The notes under the pieces were generated by a model that worked only from the letters and a program-made list of their open reading frames with translations, ran no database searches and had not been told where the DNA came from. From assembly GCA_016785225.1 (NCBI GenBank), contig JAFBJZ010000856.1:186001-250000 (forward strand): a DNA stretch of 64,000 bases, written 5' to 3'. Of this stretch, positions 16,090-30,700 are shown in pieces (positions within the stretch are counted from its first letter, which is position 1; every line of letters starts with the position of its first letter). The translations under genes were made by a program, and so were the position numbers. The stretch comes from Psettodes erumei. Lineage: Eukaryota > Chordata > Actinopteri > Pleuronectiformes > Psettodidae.

Positions 16090-18400
16090 TACAAGAGAAC
16101 AATTTGAATGCCATGTTTACTGACAGCTCTGACACCATCTCTCTTGTCCTATGGTGGCAAATCCAAACAAACGCGACCCTCAGTTAAATAGTATTTGCAC
16201 TATTTCCCTCCCATCTAAGTCCATTATGACTGAGGATGCCAATGCAAATCATAATTTGTGAGCATACATTTTTAACAAGCTTATCCTCAGAGCTCTTGTT
16301 CCTTTTAGTCAGTGGTACTTAACTGGACAAAACATCCCCGGAGTGTGTGGCTCTATGTTGTTTAACATCAAACACATTTCTTTAAAGCTACCTTCTTCCA
16401 GAACGTGGCTCTCTCCAAAAGACATGAAGCAGTGTGTCCCACATGCTTCTCAAAATTTCAGTCAACAACAATTGTAGCGGGAGTGTGCAGCAGCAGGTGG
16501 GTGTGCTGGCTTTTAAATGTACTGGAGTGTGGTGACTTGACTGCACCAGGAACTTATGTTGACATATGAAAAATCAAAAGTCAGCTGCTGACAACATTTT
16601 GTGATTTAAAAAAAAAATAATTCAGACATCCAGACTTCACACACGACGACCTTCAGAGTTCGGTGTGATGTGAACAAACAAAACACCTTGCAGCTTTACC
16701 TAGTCTTTTATTTAGCCTGTAGCTTGTACAAGCTCATTTTGGCTTGGGCGAGGCTGTGCAAACACTGAATAATGTATCGCTGCTGGAGCGGTTAGGTGTG
16801 AAAACTCAGTGTGAGATTAGTGAGAAAGAAACATGGCCGTGTTCTTTTCATTCTCCTGGCAAACTCTCGCACCTGCCTGATAAATGTAGGAGCTCGACAG
16901 CCTATTACTCCATCCCCCTGAAGACATCCACCGCTGCATCTCTTTCCTCATCATTCACCCTAACACCTCTATAAAGTTGTGACAGATTTCCTGAATGAGA
17001 CGAGTGTTAAAGACTGGAGAACAGTTGAGAGTAAAGAGAGAGGGAGAGACGTCCATCAGGCTCAGGCTTCATGAATTATGTGATCATGAGCTGACGCACA
17101 GCTTGTTGTTATGTTACCTGTCTTCTTCCCTTTTAATGAATATGTTAAGTGTGTGTGTGAGCACGCATGTGTGATGGGGAACGCTTCAATATGTCAACAA
17201 AATATTGGTAAAAGACTATAAGTGATGCTTCTTACAGCACGACTCCAGACCTCACAAGTTCTATGGACAATGGAACACAACAAGCGTCTGAAGAAAAAGT
17301 TGCTGGAGAATAGAGAAACTGCAAGTTTTCTCAATTTTAAAAGAAAGTGCATCAGGACACTGACATTATCTCAGCATCGTTTGTTCGTAATGGGAGCAGT
17401 TTCTTGTTTTATCATTCTTGTATCACCTTTGAAAAAAATGCATCTTCTCCATTTGCATCAACTTCGAACACTCGCAAACTCTCACATGCAGAGATCCTAG
17501 AGTCTCCTTCATCCCAAACCTCACATACTACGCCAAGAAAAGGGTAAGCGTTTGCTTTGAAAGGCAGCAGTGAAAAGCAGGCACAAGCTTTTCCTGTCTT
17601 TTCATACATGTTCAAAACAAAAGGTACTGCCTGTCACTGAGCAACACCTAATTCTCCGGGTATTGTCTGTCTGTGTGCAACTCTATAAAAAGTGAGGCTG
17701 TGAGATAAGGAGAGAGGTGTGAGTGGGAAACATGGGGAGACGAGGCAACCAACCATGCTCTTCATTCACACCTGTGAGCGACATCCTGAGCTCCCTGGGG
17801 TACAGCATCCGGATCGCATAGCAGAGAAACAGGTTCTGCCTGTGTCTCCCCACAGTTTGCCTTTTTTCTCTCTTCCCTTCTGTTGGAGGGCTCCCCTCCT
17901 ACATGGCTCTTCCCATCAGGGCTCCTTTGTTGCAGTGATCGACACATTACTAAAACATTCATGCTCCTGGAGCAGTAATTCATGACATTTAAAGTTTATA
18001 TTTTGCTACTCTCTGCAAGTGCCCCATATGAAACTCTGGCGATTCAAACTAAACTCTATGACATTTGCTTGGCACAGTCAGACATCCTATCTGTGCATCT
18101 GCCGGAAGGTTATCTTCAGTGAGACACTGCATTTTCAGCGAATCGTTACATGGTCTTTGTGATGCACTTAACTGCTGCTGTGTGGAAAATAGAGAGTCTA
18201 ACTGCTCTGACAGTAAAAGCATGGATGGAGAAGTTCATCATAGTCAGCAGGCGCCTCTCTGATGGATGGATGTTGTTTACATAGATATTATTTAGCCTTA
18301 AAAGACTTGTCTGAAATTGGTTATGACATATGGCTTTGAAAAAATTAAAAACAAAAGTAAAAAGAAGTTTTTAAAAAAGTATGGAATTTCTGTGTAGTGA
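16090..18400. other. Gene-free stretch
   Basis: Non-coding. Open frames of 60-90 codons occur but overlap in several frames and show no recognisable domain. No repeat family recognised. Confidence 0.5.
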
Positions 18401-18410
18401 CTGAGTATAT

Positions 18411-18701
18411 TGTAGTAGCCTTTTTTCAACAATATTTTTATTAACTTTTTTTAAAAACTTTTACAAGTAAAGAATAAATACATAATGTGGTTCACAGGAA
18501 TGAGAAGCAAAACAGGCAAACAAACAGAACAAGACGCATTAAAAAAAACCAACAAAAAACCCCCAAATCTGTTAGCTCAGATCTAGCTATATAAATAATA
18601 CTTGGGGTTATAGTAAAAAATGTATGGTATGAGCAGTCAAGAAAATCCCTGCAACATTATATTAGAGACACCAGGCTCTACATAGTGTAGTAGCCTTTTT
18701 T
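18411..18701 (-). mobile_element. 5'-truncated LINE 3' tail with 16-bp target-site duplication
   Basis: The direct repeat TGTAGTAGCCTTTTTT occurs at 18411-18426 and again at 18686-18701. The 259-bp insert between them, read on the minus strand, ends in GTTAATAAAAATATTGTTG next to the first duplication, which is the typical AATAAA-rich end of a LINE 3' UTR. No coding part remains. The perfect duplication suggests a relatively young, dead-on-arrival insertion. Confidence 0.7.
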
Positions 18702-21700
18702 ACATTATTACAGAAAATATATGAAGAAAAAAAGTGAAAATTTCAGCTTTCTTCACTGATCCAGAGTATTACATCTTGTTATATATATTTCTAGATACTC
18801 TGAGATATACAGACATAAAGATACCATAAGCAGTCACTGTCAGTGGAGCAGTTCATGGTTCACACTCTGATAAATAAGGGAAATACTGTACCTGTATCTG
18901 CTGTACAGCACATCACAGTATATCATAAAAAGTGCCTGAAAACGCTTTTTTTTAACAGTGTTCATTTCTGCCACTGTGTTCTTTGTAGTGTCGACAGAAC
19001 AGCTCATGCCTGTTTGTTTTGGGATTTGGCAGGTGCCGTCAGTGCGGTGACATCACTGTGCTGGCACTGCAATGACTGAGAAGTGCGGTGAAAACAACAT
19101 GGAAGTGCAAAGACGTCTCTTGATGAAAAAAACCCAAACACACTGCAGATAATCATCTTCAATCAATCTTAAGCTGATTTAAATGTTGTATGTTAAGCTC
19201 AGCAAAGTCACAAATGATAGTTACACAATTTTAAAAGAGACATGGATTAAACTAGCCATAACACAAGGGCAGCAACCCCATCAGCCCTGTTTAAGGTGGT
19301 GTGTATTGATCACATATTTCTAAGCATAATATTCACACAAGACTTGCACCAGAACAAGTCTTCCTCAAATCCTAGAAATGCATTTGTCACGGATAGAATA
19401 TCATGTCATAGAAGTGTTTATTTTATGTGCATAGTGTAGTGATGGGAATCACCATCAATCTTTTGCTTAGTGAAGCAATGACAGAAACTTACCAAGCTTC
19501 TTGCACACCTCTGAGAGTCCCTGTCAAATTGACAGCTCGATTCATAACAATGTTGCAAATGTGGGTTCTAAGTCTCTGAAGTAAAAAAAGAGTTGTGTAT
19601 TTACTGATTTGAATGAACTTGATACCTTGACATGATACTGAATACACTTCTGTTCACAATAAAATTAGTGTTTAATAGTTTTATCTCTTATGTGAAAGAA
19701 GCACAAAGTTAGACGATTGACAAAAGCTGTAACGCAAGCAAGCAAATGGGCAAGCAAATAAGGTTTTGCATCCCTGCCTTCTGAGGAGAGAAAACAACTG
19801 TAGGAAATATGGCGATAAATATTGTAAATGTACTTCTGCAGATGTTATAAGTCTCCTAATGACCCAGTTTAGCTCAGCAGGTTAAGATTTTCAACTACGT
19901 GGAGCTGTGATTGAAAACCTCATCGCTGTATGGATGGGCTCTTCAGACGCTTTGTTTGAGCTCAGCTGATTGTAATTCAGGCAGGTGATATGCATGCAGT
20001 AGTCTGACATTAAACCGTCTACACAACATGATCTAATGAAATATCTCACCAGAAAGCCTCTCTGGCGGGAAAACAAACTGTCGGAGTAAATGACTGCAAA
20101 GGTAAATTTGTGCAGTCAAAATAACATAAATAAGCCATCAAAGTCCCCTCACTGTAGCTGTAATATTAAACCAAATCAGGTGCCTTGCTTTTGTCGCTAT
20201 GACTACAAATTGTGATTCTCTGAATGCCTCGTACAGTACTGAGAAACAATTATGAAAATCAGCGACATAAAAACAGTGGAACCTAATGAGCTTATTTTTA
20301 GTGAATGTTCTTTGAATAATAATTAGCCTTGTTTTAAAAGAAAACTGTATCTTTCTTGTTCATAGCAGTTATGATTTTTTTAATGAATGACAAATCATTC
20401 AGTCCTCTAAATGTTGATGACATCACATCTGTGATTAAGCTTTTTTTTTTTTTGCCATAACTCCCTGCAATCCACCCTCCAGGTCATGCCCCTGATCTAC
20501 TACTGGACACTTATTAGGAAACAGCTGTCCCTCAGTTGATTCTCAGTGTACATCACAGTGGCCAGAATATTCACCATCTGCTGCTGGTTTTGCTGGACGT
20601 GTAACATATACGCCCATATCACTTCCAGCGTTTGGTGTAGGAGGTGTCTCGTCACTGACTGACGGCAGCTTGCGACCATGTTCAAAGCCATATGGGGAGA
20701 GACTGACTGCCGCATGTTGGCGCGAGGCAAAATCATCGGTGCTTAACTCGGAGAGTGTAAAAATCAGCACTCAGCCAGACAGATGCCGTCTATCTGTTCA
20801 TTTAAGACCTCAGTGTGTGGAAGCTAATCACCTCTGACTACATAACTATTCATGTTTGTGAGTTTATGAGTTTGGACTGATTTACTGTCACAATTTGCTT
20901 ACAGTTGTCACAACCCAATTACCAGACCAGAATATCAGGATTGGACAATTCTGCAACTATGGTGCATACACTTGTTATTGAGCGGGCAGCATGCACACAA
21001 AAAGCTTTGGGAGGGCTCTGGGAAAATTTTGGAACCTTTGTTTAAAACAAACTCAGAATACTAATAGTTATATTGTCCTGTCAAAGGTTTTAATTAATTT
21101 CATTTGTAACGGGGGCCTGAGGAGTAAATTGGAGTAAATGTATTGTTTTGTATGCAGTACTGCAGTTAGCCACTGTGACCAACTAGAAGCAAGACTACAA
21201 AGCAAAGTGGCAGTGCCATATAGAACTATCTTAATACACCCATGCTCCAAAGCCAGTGTTCTTTTCTTGTTTTAAATGAATGCTTTCCACAGTATCTGAG
21301 CATGGCATCTACGGTATGGTGAAGGCTAAGACGGATTGTGAATATGGCAAAGAAAAAGAACAGTGGCTGAAGTGTTACTAAACTTAGACAACTGAAACAA
21401 CTTTGGTTAAGGTGGTAATGTTGGTTAATGAAGAATGTCAGTTGCAGATCTGTGATAAGAAACAATCTCCAGTCTCATGCATTAGAGGCACGCCACCACC
21501 AATGTTACATCCATGCACTGGCAATGGATATAAATTGTGAAGAGGAGAATTGTCCAGTATGGATGATTACTTAAGGATACTGGGCTGAGTTGTCAACAGC
21601 AACAACCAATAGCTGACTAATTAGCACAGTTGAGTGTTAGGTAATGCCATTTTGGTTGGGCAAAAAAAGCAATTTGAAGAAGTCATCTTCACCAAGACAC

Positions 21701-24700
21701 TGTGAAAGGCATTTTTTCAATATAGTATAGTATTCTACATAGACTTGCAGCCTTTATTCTTTCCTGACTGTAGTCCCAGCCTGCACAATTCCAAAGTAAG
21801 CTGACTCTGCGGCCACTTCAGTCTTTCAGGAGTAAACTTTATTGAAATCAAAACCACCGTCTCGTAAGTAGGGGCATGGCCAGACAGGAACAGGGAAAAC
21901 AAAATGCAGCGATCAGAAAAATGCCTCAGGTTCAAAGCGGGGGAGTGAAAGTGTATCGATCTTTGGTCGCAACAACTTCCTCTGTCAGCAAAATTCTATT
22001 TCTGGATCCATCGTATCTCAGGAAGCCAATGAGACCTGATTTGCGGTGAATGACATTACATTACCTTGTCTCTCCTCCAGTCCCAGTGATCTATTTCTAT
22101 CCAAGCACTCCAAACTGTATTGTCATTTCAGTTAAATTTAGGTTAGATAGAGAGACTGATGGAGGCAACCCCCCACCCCATCCTCACCCCCTCTCATATT
22201 GTTGTGGAGGCTGCTCTGTAAACCAGTTAATTGCCTCGTCCCTTGGGTAAATTCCTGCTCCAAGCCGTCTCATCAACCCGTGTGACACATTACCTACCTA
22301 GCGTGAACGAGAACCTGAAGGTAATGAGCAACACTTTCCCTCATGTCAGCAGACGTTCTGACAAAAGCGGAAGCCGGAACTGGAATGCTGAGACGATTCG
22401 GCAAAAACAAAACTACTGCAAGAAAGTGTCAAAACCTTTTCTCCCAAAGCCGGTGTTGCAGTGGTTTCTCCCACATCAAGCGGGCTCAGAGACTCTTGGG
22501 GGTGTTTGTGAGCAGTGGCAGTGACAGGTAAGTCTCATGAGAGGAAGGGCCTCATGTTCATGCGCTTGGATCCCGTTTGTGTGTTTGTGTGTGCTGCACT
22601 TGGTGACGAGATAATCTGCACGGCGAAACAAACACGTCCTGCTTTACTGCTTTAACAAATACGCTCTATTAACTCAAGTGTAAACATATCTAACTACAAC
22701 AGACAGGGCGGGGAACGTTTTCACTCAGCCAACAAAAACTCCTCTCTGGAGAAAAGCTCTGAGAGATCAATGAATTCTGATTAAATCGACAACAGCGACG
22801 CTGAGGCTGCTGCAAATGAGTCGCTCCTGGTATTCGGGGTGATGCAGCGTGATTCATGACTATCTTGAGAGTCGTTTGTCCACCCCCCATCGTCAGGCAG
22901 TCGTCGTACCCAAACCTCTGGGTCAACCCCCTAATAAATATAGATGTTGACACACAGATTCTACCAGTCACAGGAGCAGACAATTCATGTTGTGGGTGGA
23001 CTGGATCTGGCCCTGTGTCCGCACCTGACACCCTCCAATTACATGTAACAGATGCTTGGCACACGCACATTAATACTCTGCGGAACAGAATGAAATCTCC
23101 ATATCTGACACTGGGCTTTTCTGCTCCCCCCTCTCTTCTTCGCCTCTCCCTTTTGTTCTCTGGGTGCATGGGACCAGATGTGGCCCTACTACAAATTTAA
23201 TAAAGATGCAGAGATGCAACTGAGTGTGTTTGCCTGTGTGTGTGTGACAGACTTTGAGACTGTGCTTGAATGTGGGAGAAAAAGTGCTAATGTAATATGC
23301 AGAAACTATATGAGTGCATGTGCAAGTTTGCGTGTGCCCGGGGTGTTACATATGCGTGTACTGATCCTATGGATGGGGCTCTCCAAACGGTCTTATTAGC
23401 AGGCTCCATGTGTCACTGGTTAATCCCTGGGTCTCTCAGGGGACACTCTCTCTCCCCTCCTCCTCCCCCCTCTGTCCTCCTGTCACCCCCTCATCACCGC
23501 CTCCACAGATGGGTCCTTTTATTTCCCCACAGAATTCTAATAATGGCCATTGAAGGATTCCAAAAGGGCTGGTTTACCCCCTTAACACCAGCACCAGGGC
23601 AGAATGGCGTAATGATGCAAGTGGTGGCCGAGGGTGGGAAGAGGGAGGATCCTACGAGCAAACCCGACAACAGCTAATGCAAACAAAGATTTTCTGGTGC
23701 TTCCTTTTGAATTCATGAGGTGCTTACATTGTATTTTCACTGTGGAAGTCACCAAAACATGGAGAGATCTTATGAGATAAAGCCTCTAATAAAGTTACGA
23801 ACAGGAGTTACCATTCACCTCTTGGTTTTATTGCAGGAACATTGTTCTTGTAGAATCAGGAGGGAATTTAATGTGCTGCAATAAAACAAAGGATATTAAA
23901 GAGTTTACCTATATGTCAGACAGCCATACGGTGGGAAAATATATGTGGCTTGAACCAGACACAGCAAACTGCAAGCAGAATGGAATAAAGAGTGGAGATG
24001 AGTGCGCTACTACTGCTTCTAATTATAGAGGAGCATTATTGAATGTCTCAGTGATGCTGCAGTGTATAGCAAACACAGCCTGGAGTCAAGTCACTTTGTC
24101 TGCGAGGCACAGAAAGAGAAGGAGGGGAAGATGGAGAGCTTTTAAACAGCTTAGGTGTCCCACTGCCAAATCGACTGCAACTAACTCTCAGTTGGACAAA
24201 GCTATTTTCATGGTTCCTGTAAAAACTCACAACACAAGCCAAAATTAAAAAGGCACACAAACTGTCTGAGAAGAACATGAGAGAGCCGAATGAAAGCTGC
24301 ACGACTAACGCTGCATGCTGGCTGCTCCGGCTGGCAGGAATGAAGTTCAATACTGAGAAGCTGCAGACAGCTGCTTGACTTTGTTGTCAAATGAGTACAA
24401 ACTATGTTGTAGGCATAAATGATGTGAAGCTGACATTCCCCCCACAGCCAATTTAAAATGAGTTTGGGCAGGTATGTGAATAAAAACCCGCTAAGGATTG
24501 AACCTAATCTTTTCCTGATGCATTTCAGACAGACAGATCTGTCAGAATACTCCTCCGACTGTCACTCCAGGCTAACCTTGAGGTTTTTCATGCCACTAAC
24601 CCCCCATCTTTAAACCTTCTTCTAGTTGCAATATCCTCCTTGTGATGTGAATGGAGATTCAGGGGCATTTAGCAGGGAAATGTGTCCACATACAAAACAA

Positions 24701-27700
24701 TATGCAGAGCCCAGTCTTTACGATGCCCTAGCTGTTTGTGTTGTGTGCCGCATGTTTTGTAGAAGGCCCTCTTCCTGTCACACTGCACAGGAAGAAGGAA
24801 GGAAGGAATTGCCTTCAAATGTCACTATTTTGGCCCATCTGCCAGATACTGGTATATTTCTGAGAAGCTAAACATGTACATGTAACATGTGAAACTATCA
24901 GTAATGCGACGTTGTTAATTTATAACACAGCATGCATTGGGTCACAAAAGGAATGATGCTGAATTTCTGGCTGTGAACTACAGCTGCGTCTCATATTTTA
25001 CACAAGATCATAAATGTTTGTCAAGGCTTTCCTATAACGTAAGATGAGAGGTTGTGGTTGGTGTGGGATGCAAAGAATGTCAAGCCTCTTTTGTGTCACC
25101 GCCACTGCAACTTGAGGTACAGAATGTACATGTTATAAAATAACTTGACATATGACATGTATCAATTGTGTATGTGTAAGCAAAAACATGTATTAGATGC
25201 AGTGTTCATAGACCTAGATATGTACTTGCTGAATGCTGAACAGCAGATGGTGGAGCTTCACCCTTATCTCCGCATTAATCACTAGGTAAAGTTCATATAG
25301 GAAAATATAGGAAAAGGAAAATACAGTCATTCAAAATGTGAAAGTAAATGTCGATTTTTAAAATTTGAATTGTTTTATCAAAATTTTATGACCAATTTGA
25401 AATGTAATCTGTAGTCCTGGACACTAAAGGAATGACTGGCTGCCACCTTGGTGACATATTCAGTACAGTAGATCATCTTATGCTACGCATTAGTTTCAAC
25501 CTCCCTCTGCTCTCTCCATGCACTGATACACATACCTTGATTTGCAGAAAACTCAGTGGACAGTGATGACTGCTGCTCATTTCTCCCAACCCTGACATGC
25601 CTTTCTGCTTCACCGCCTCCTGCTTCTGTCTCTCCTTTTTTTTTTGCTTCACAAGGAAGAGATTCGCAATATTTTGAGAACTTTTCATTGGTCCTATTAT
25701 TGTTTGTTTCTTACGTGTCTGCAGTCTTTTCCTTCCCCATAATGTGCATATCTTTCAGCTACAAATTCTGGTCACATATGATGTATTTCCTTGAGCTGGA
25801 ACTTGGCTTTATGTCTTGATGTACAGTATATATTGCACTATTACACATTTTCAGTATATATCCTCTCTATAAGTAGAATTAGTAAAGTCAATCACTGGCA
25901 TGTCCAGGCTATATTTGACTGAAGAGTTTGACCAGGGTTTTTCACTTTCCTGATTTCATGTAATGACTTCATGAAAATTGGACAGAGCAAAGATGGGGCT
26001 ACCTTTGTCTTAGTCTTAAATAAAATCCCATAACTTCCATCATTAAATGCTGCACATGCCAAACTTCAGTTTACTTACCTATGTCTCTGTTCTCTATTGC
26101 TGCACCAGTAAAATTTCAAAATACATTTAGTTGACAGAATCTCCCAGCAGCAAGCCCACTGTCTTGTAAACTTTGGGTTTGCGCCCTATTTATTTTATTT
26201 CAACAACCTGAGGCATGAATGCAAGAATGCAATGCTGCAGGCGTAAAATTAAATATAAATAATTTGGCTTGGTTTTGGATAAGAAAACAATTCTACCTGT
26301 AGACAGTTTATACTCCAACAATCTACCAAATTCTCTACTCTGCTACTCTGCATTCAGCAAGTAAAGGTATATCTAGTTCTACATACTGTAACTTGTTCAT
26401 GCTGTTTCTTATGCATGAGCAATACATATATGTAATAGGTATGTTTAAACATATTTTTAAAAATCCAATCAGATCACAAAGATGTGGACCTGCAGGAGTC
26501 TGGCCCTGCCAATGGCTGCACTGCAAAGTCTTCCAGTTTAGTATCAGTCTACTAGAAACTGTCTCAGCTTTTAAAATGGGCTGTAATGGACCTGTGAAAT
26601 CCGTTATATGATGTCTTTGTCACAGAGGAGGTGTTAGACTGTTTCAAGTCTGAGACTGTAGCCCAGTCATAGAGACTGGGCTCAGAGACAACAAATTTGT
26701 AACAGAAAACTTGAGTTACAAACTGTTTAAGCTATTGAAAAACATTATTCAGGTGTATTATGGGAAATGAGGGATTCGATGTTTCAACCTTGCCGCTGGT
26801 TTCATATGTGATTGTCTGTTTATGCTCACCACTCTCACTATTATTATTGACCATGCAAAATGCATGCAAGCACACTATATTTGTATTTATAGGAGGACAA
26901 GTGTTATCTTCTTTGCATTATGATTGGCTTCCAAGGTCAAGATCTCCAAGCTAAAGTATGCAAGCTTGTTCTAGCATGAGCCCCTAACAGACTTTTACCT
27001 ACACCCTCACCATGTTCACCTGTTCATCTCAGCTAATGTGGGAATCAGGAGCTTGCTAACCTGCGAGTCAGCCATAGTGAGGTCTTGCAGCAGCTAATAC
27101 CAGCCTGAAGCCCCAGAGCAAGAGGAGTAGAACACCTGAGGCGTATTAGTGCATTGACTGACAGCCCCACGCCTGCACCTCTGACTTTGGCCTTCTCTGA
27201 TTGGTTGGAAGGGTGGTGCTCTCTTAGAAACTAACAGAAGGGAATATCTCTGCAGGGCTGCCAGGCTGTTCAATGATTCTAGGTCACAGAGGTCTTTGAC
27301 AGCACCTCTGCACATTAAGATCTGCCTTGGAGCACATTTCAACTGGATATATTAGGGGAAGTATGACATTACATACAGTACTGTCACTCTAAGGTAAATC
27401 AAATCAAGTAATACAATCTAACAACGATAATCTCAAGGCTGTCTTTCTTTGTATCATGTGCTTGTCTTCTTATGGGTTTTTTTTTCTGAGTGCTTCCATG
27501 AACAACTCCAAACGTACTTGGAGTTTGTGTTGCCCTCCTGGTAGTTGCTGTCACGAGCTGAACTCTAAATGATATCCTGCCTTGGTGTATCTGCATTTCA
27601 GTCTCCGTGTCCAATGTGTCAGAGGAAGTATGTGACATCCTCTCAGTCCTCTAAGGGCCTGAATGGAATAGAGTGGGACATTTGTCTGTATGAATATTAC

Positions 27701-30700
27701 ATTTTTTTCCTTCAGTTCAGTGCTAAATTATTGAACAGAATGCACTCTGGAAAACAGCCTTTGTGAAGTGCTTTGTAGATGCTGCAAATTTTTCCCTTTT
27801 GGGTCCTTTTTTCCCCCCCTTTCAATGTAAAAAAGACCTTGCATGAGCTTGAGAGATGGAAAGTGTGGTGGAATTCCTCCCTGCTGGCGAGAGCACAGAC
27901 CGACTCGTCTGTCTGCAGAAGCAACAGATGGCCGTGGTCTTGGGTTGCTAGGAAACTGGTAATCAAATACTTTAATTCAGATTGATTTGGGAATCTGAGG
28001 TTTATTAAAAGCAGGGTGAAGTCTTTTGTTATTCAGATGGCAAGATGTCTGATTTCTCCTCCTTATTTTGATTGGTAAATATTTAATCGCAGTCAGACTT
28101 TGATATAGACCTGGCATTGTACTCTGGACAGGCTGTGGTTGTGTGTGCACAAGCCTTACTAGTATGAAAAAAGTGGTGATAGACGCAGATATATCCAATA
28201 TGTCCACTGGTAAACTGGTCAAACTGAAGCTAGTGAAGCTTTGTGGGCTACTTGGCACCTTTTGCCTCCTTTTTCGTAAAGCTGTGCCTTGTGTGTATGT
28301 ACATGTTACAGTCTGTGGGATTTATTTTTTAACATTAGTTGCATTCGGGTCAATTAAAGGGGACATTTGCAACTCTTCCCCTGTTACTGATCCCTGCAGT
28401 GGTGGGAGGTTATCTGAGGAGGGTGCTGTGGTGTGTTCAGTTTCAGTTTTATTTAGCCTTGGAAATGAAAGGAAATTCATCAGTTTGCAAAAAGTGATAC
28501 TACTGGTCTTAAGATTGATTGAGATGTTTTTAAGTGAGAATTTGGCTTATGTCAGCTAATTTGAACAAATAATAATATATATAATGATAATTAGTTGCAT
28601 AATATAGAGTATCTCTAGCATTGTAAAGGGTTGTGGGAGTCCATGATGCACAAACTGACTGAAATATATAAGCATTAAAATCAGGATTTTGCAATCAGTT
28701 TGCAGGAAATCCTTTTAATTTCTTCTATTTTGATGCATTCCCTTTTCCATAGCACACATTGACAATGTACTGTTTTTACCATGGGTTTGTCTGGTCATTT
28801 AAACCTTTTCAGCAACTGAATTCTTGTTCAGTGTTCCTGCCTTTAGAGGTGCATTGATATTAAGCATAAAAAGTACACAAGTCAGAGTAAATGCATAATA
28901 TTGGCAAGCACAGCAGTCTCTGGGTGTTGACTAGTTTTGCACTAGAGTTTCTATCAGAGAGCAAATTTGTTGATCGGGCAAACACCGGTGTAGGAGCAGT
29001 TAAGCCTCCTGTGATGCTGCAGTGCTGCAGCTGGTTCCTTCAGTTAGTGGGACGGATCAGAGCTGATATAACGTTTCCCTGGTGAGTTCATAAATAGATC
29101 CAAACAGAAGACAGACAAACCTAGAGGAAAAATATAGCTGCCAATCCTTGGTGTCAATGCCAATTGTATTAAAAAGGCACATTTAATATGTTCTCTTTGA
29201 TCTAAAAATAATCATAGGATGGTATTCCTCAGTTCCCTTTGTATTTCCTGTAAGTATGGCAGACAGATGACTCATTTGGGAGGAGGGGGGTACAAACATA
29301 CAAGTAGTTGCATATGCAAATACATGTCTGTATACACACAAGCTCATGATGTTTCCATATACTGTATATAACCACAGACGGACACAATCTGTATAATAAT
29401 TTCACATGCGGAGAAGGCGCAGGACTGGAGATGCACTCACATTTGTTTTCAGTCCAACAAAGTTACCCCACAGAGTCACAGGTCCACTGTAGGTAATAGT
29501 GAGAAATTGAGCAAAGGGATGAGAGCTTGGGAACAGTCTATGTGAGTCAGCCAGTCTCCTGCAAACAAGAGACGGTGGGTCAAGAAAATAAGGCACTGAG
29601 AAGGTTTGTCTCCACATGCCAGATACATAACCAGAGCTTCATTAAGCATGGGGGTGATGTGTACATACATCAGCAAAATGTTCCGCTGAAATAAGAGATT
29701 GTAACTTTCATTCATTCCATTTCATTTGAATGCAGCGTAGTGCTTGATCCCCAATGTTAAATGTTGCAAGTACTGTAAATGTCACCAGAAGGCAGAGATA
29801 ACGATCCAGTTTTTGCATCAAAATTGTACAATGGTCTGTCGACGGGCAGAGATGAGAACAGAAACATGATTTGCTCCTATGCAAAAATCATATACTACCT
29901 TCAGTTTACTTGGATAATAGTATTTCCTGCAGGTTAAACTCTTTACAAGCTAGAAAAACATCAGCTAATAAATTCTTACAGAACTAGCAGGCTCCTCTCC
30001 ACAAATGGCTGCCTCCAGGGGAGGGGTCAATCTTCCCAAATCACACGATCAAACAAGATCTTGCAAATACAGCTCAGATGTGCACGATTTGCCTTGACTG
30101 TAATGGGATACAAGTACATTGTCCATACTGTCATTGCAAACTGCAGCCTGATCAACAGAGTCCATTCCACACAGTATGCTGTTCCCAATGAAATGTAAAT
30201 TAATTCTGTATTTTTACCTTAGCAAGGATGGAAAATAAACAACCTTAGTTGTGCCATCTAAGGCATTGAATATCTACCTGTCAGAGTATATGTACAGTCA
30301 AGTCCACTGTGCACTGTATGTATTAGAGATCTCTGCTTTAGTTAGAGATTTAGGCTTTAGTTCATAATAGAGATAAACAAGCAAAATGGAATGAGAGACG
30401 GTGACACACAAGAAGTTCCAAGCCGGAATCAAACGGATGCTGCCTGTTATTTGTGAGACCACAGGGATGCTGCATTCTGGAAAACTGCTTTTATTTGGCT
30501 ACATGCGCAGAAGCAACATGGAGGATCAGATTAGCAATGCCCCAAAAATGGAAAGGGGAAGGCAGTGCGGTTCAGGCAGGAAGCAGTATTTGCCAAAAGG
30601 TTGTATTTTCAATTGAAAAAAAATATTTTCCAATTACTTTACAGTATGCATGCTTTGCCTTGTGATTGGTAGGAATTGGCCAATAGATTGTACATCAAAG

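Noticed and set aside
19862..19935. Possible tRNA gene or tRNA-derived SINE
   Set aside because: Good A-box-like text (TAGCTCAGCAGGTT) but no B-box better than GTGATTGAAAACC and no cloverleaf; too weak to annotate.
26660..26682. 9-bp hairpin as a possible small RNA or terminator
   Set aside because: Isolated short inverted repeat; no extended fold or neighbouring gene supports a role.
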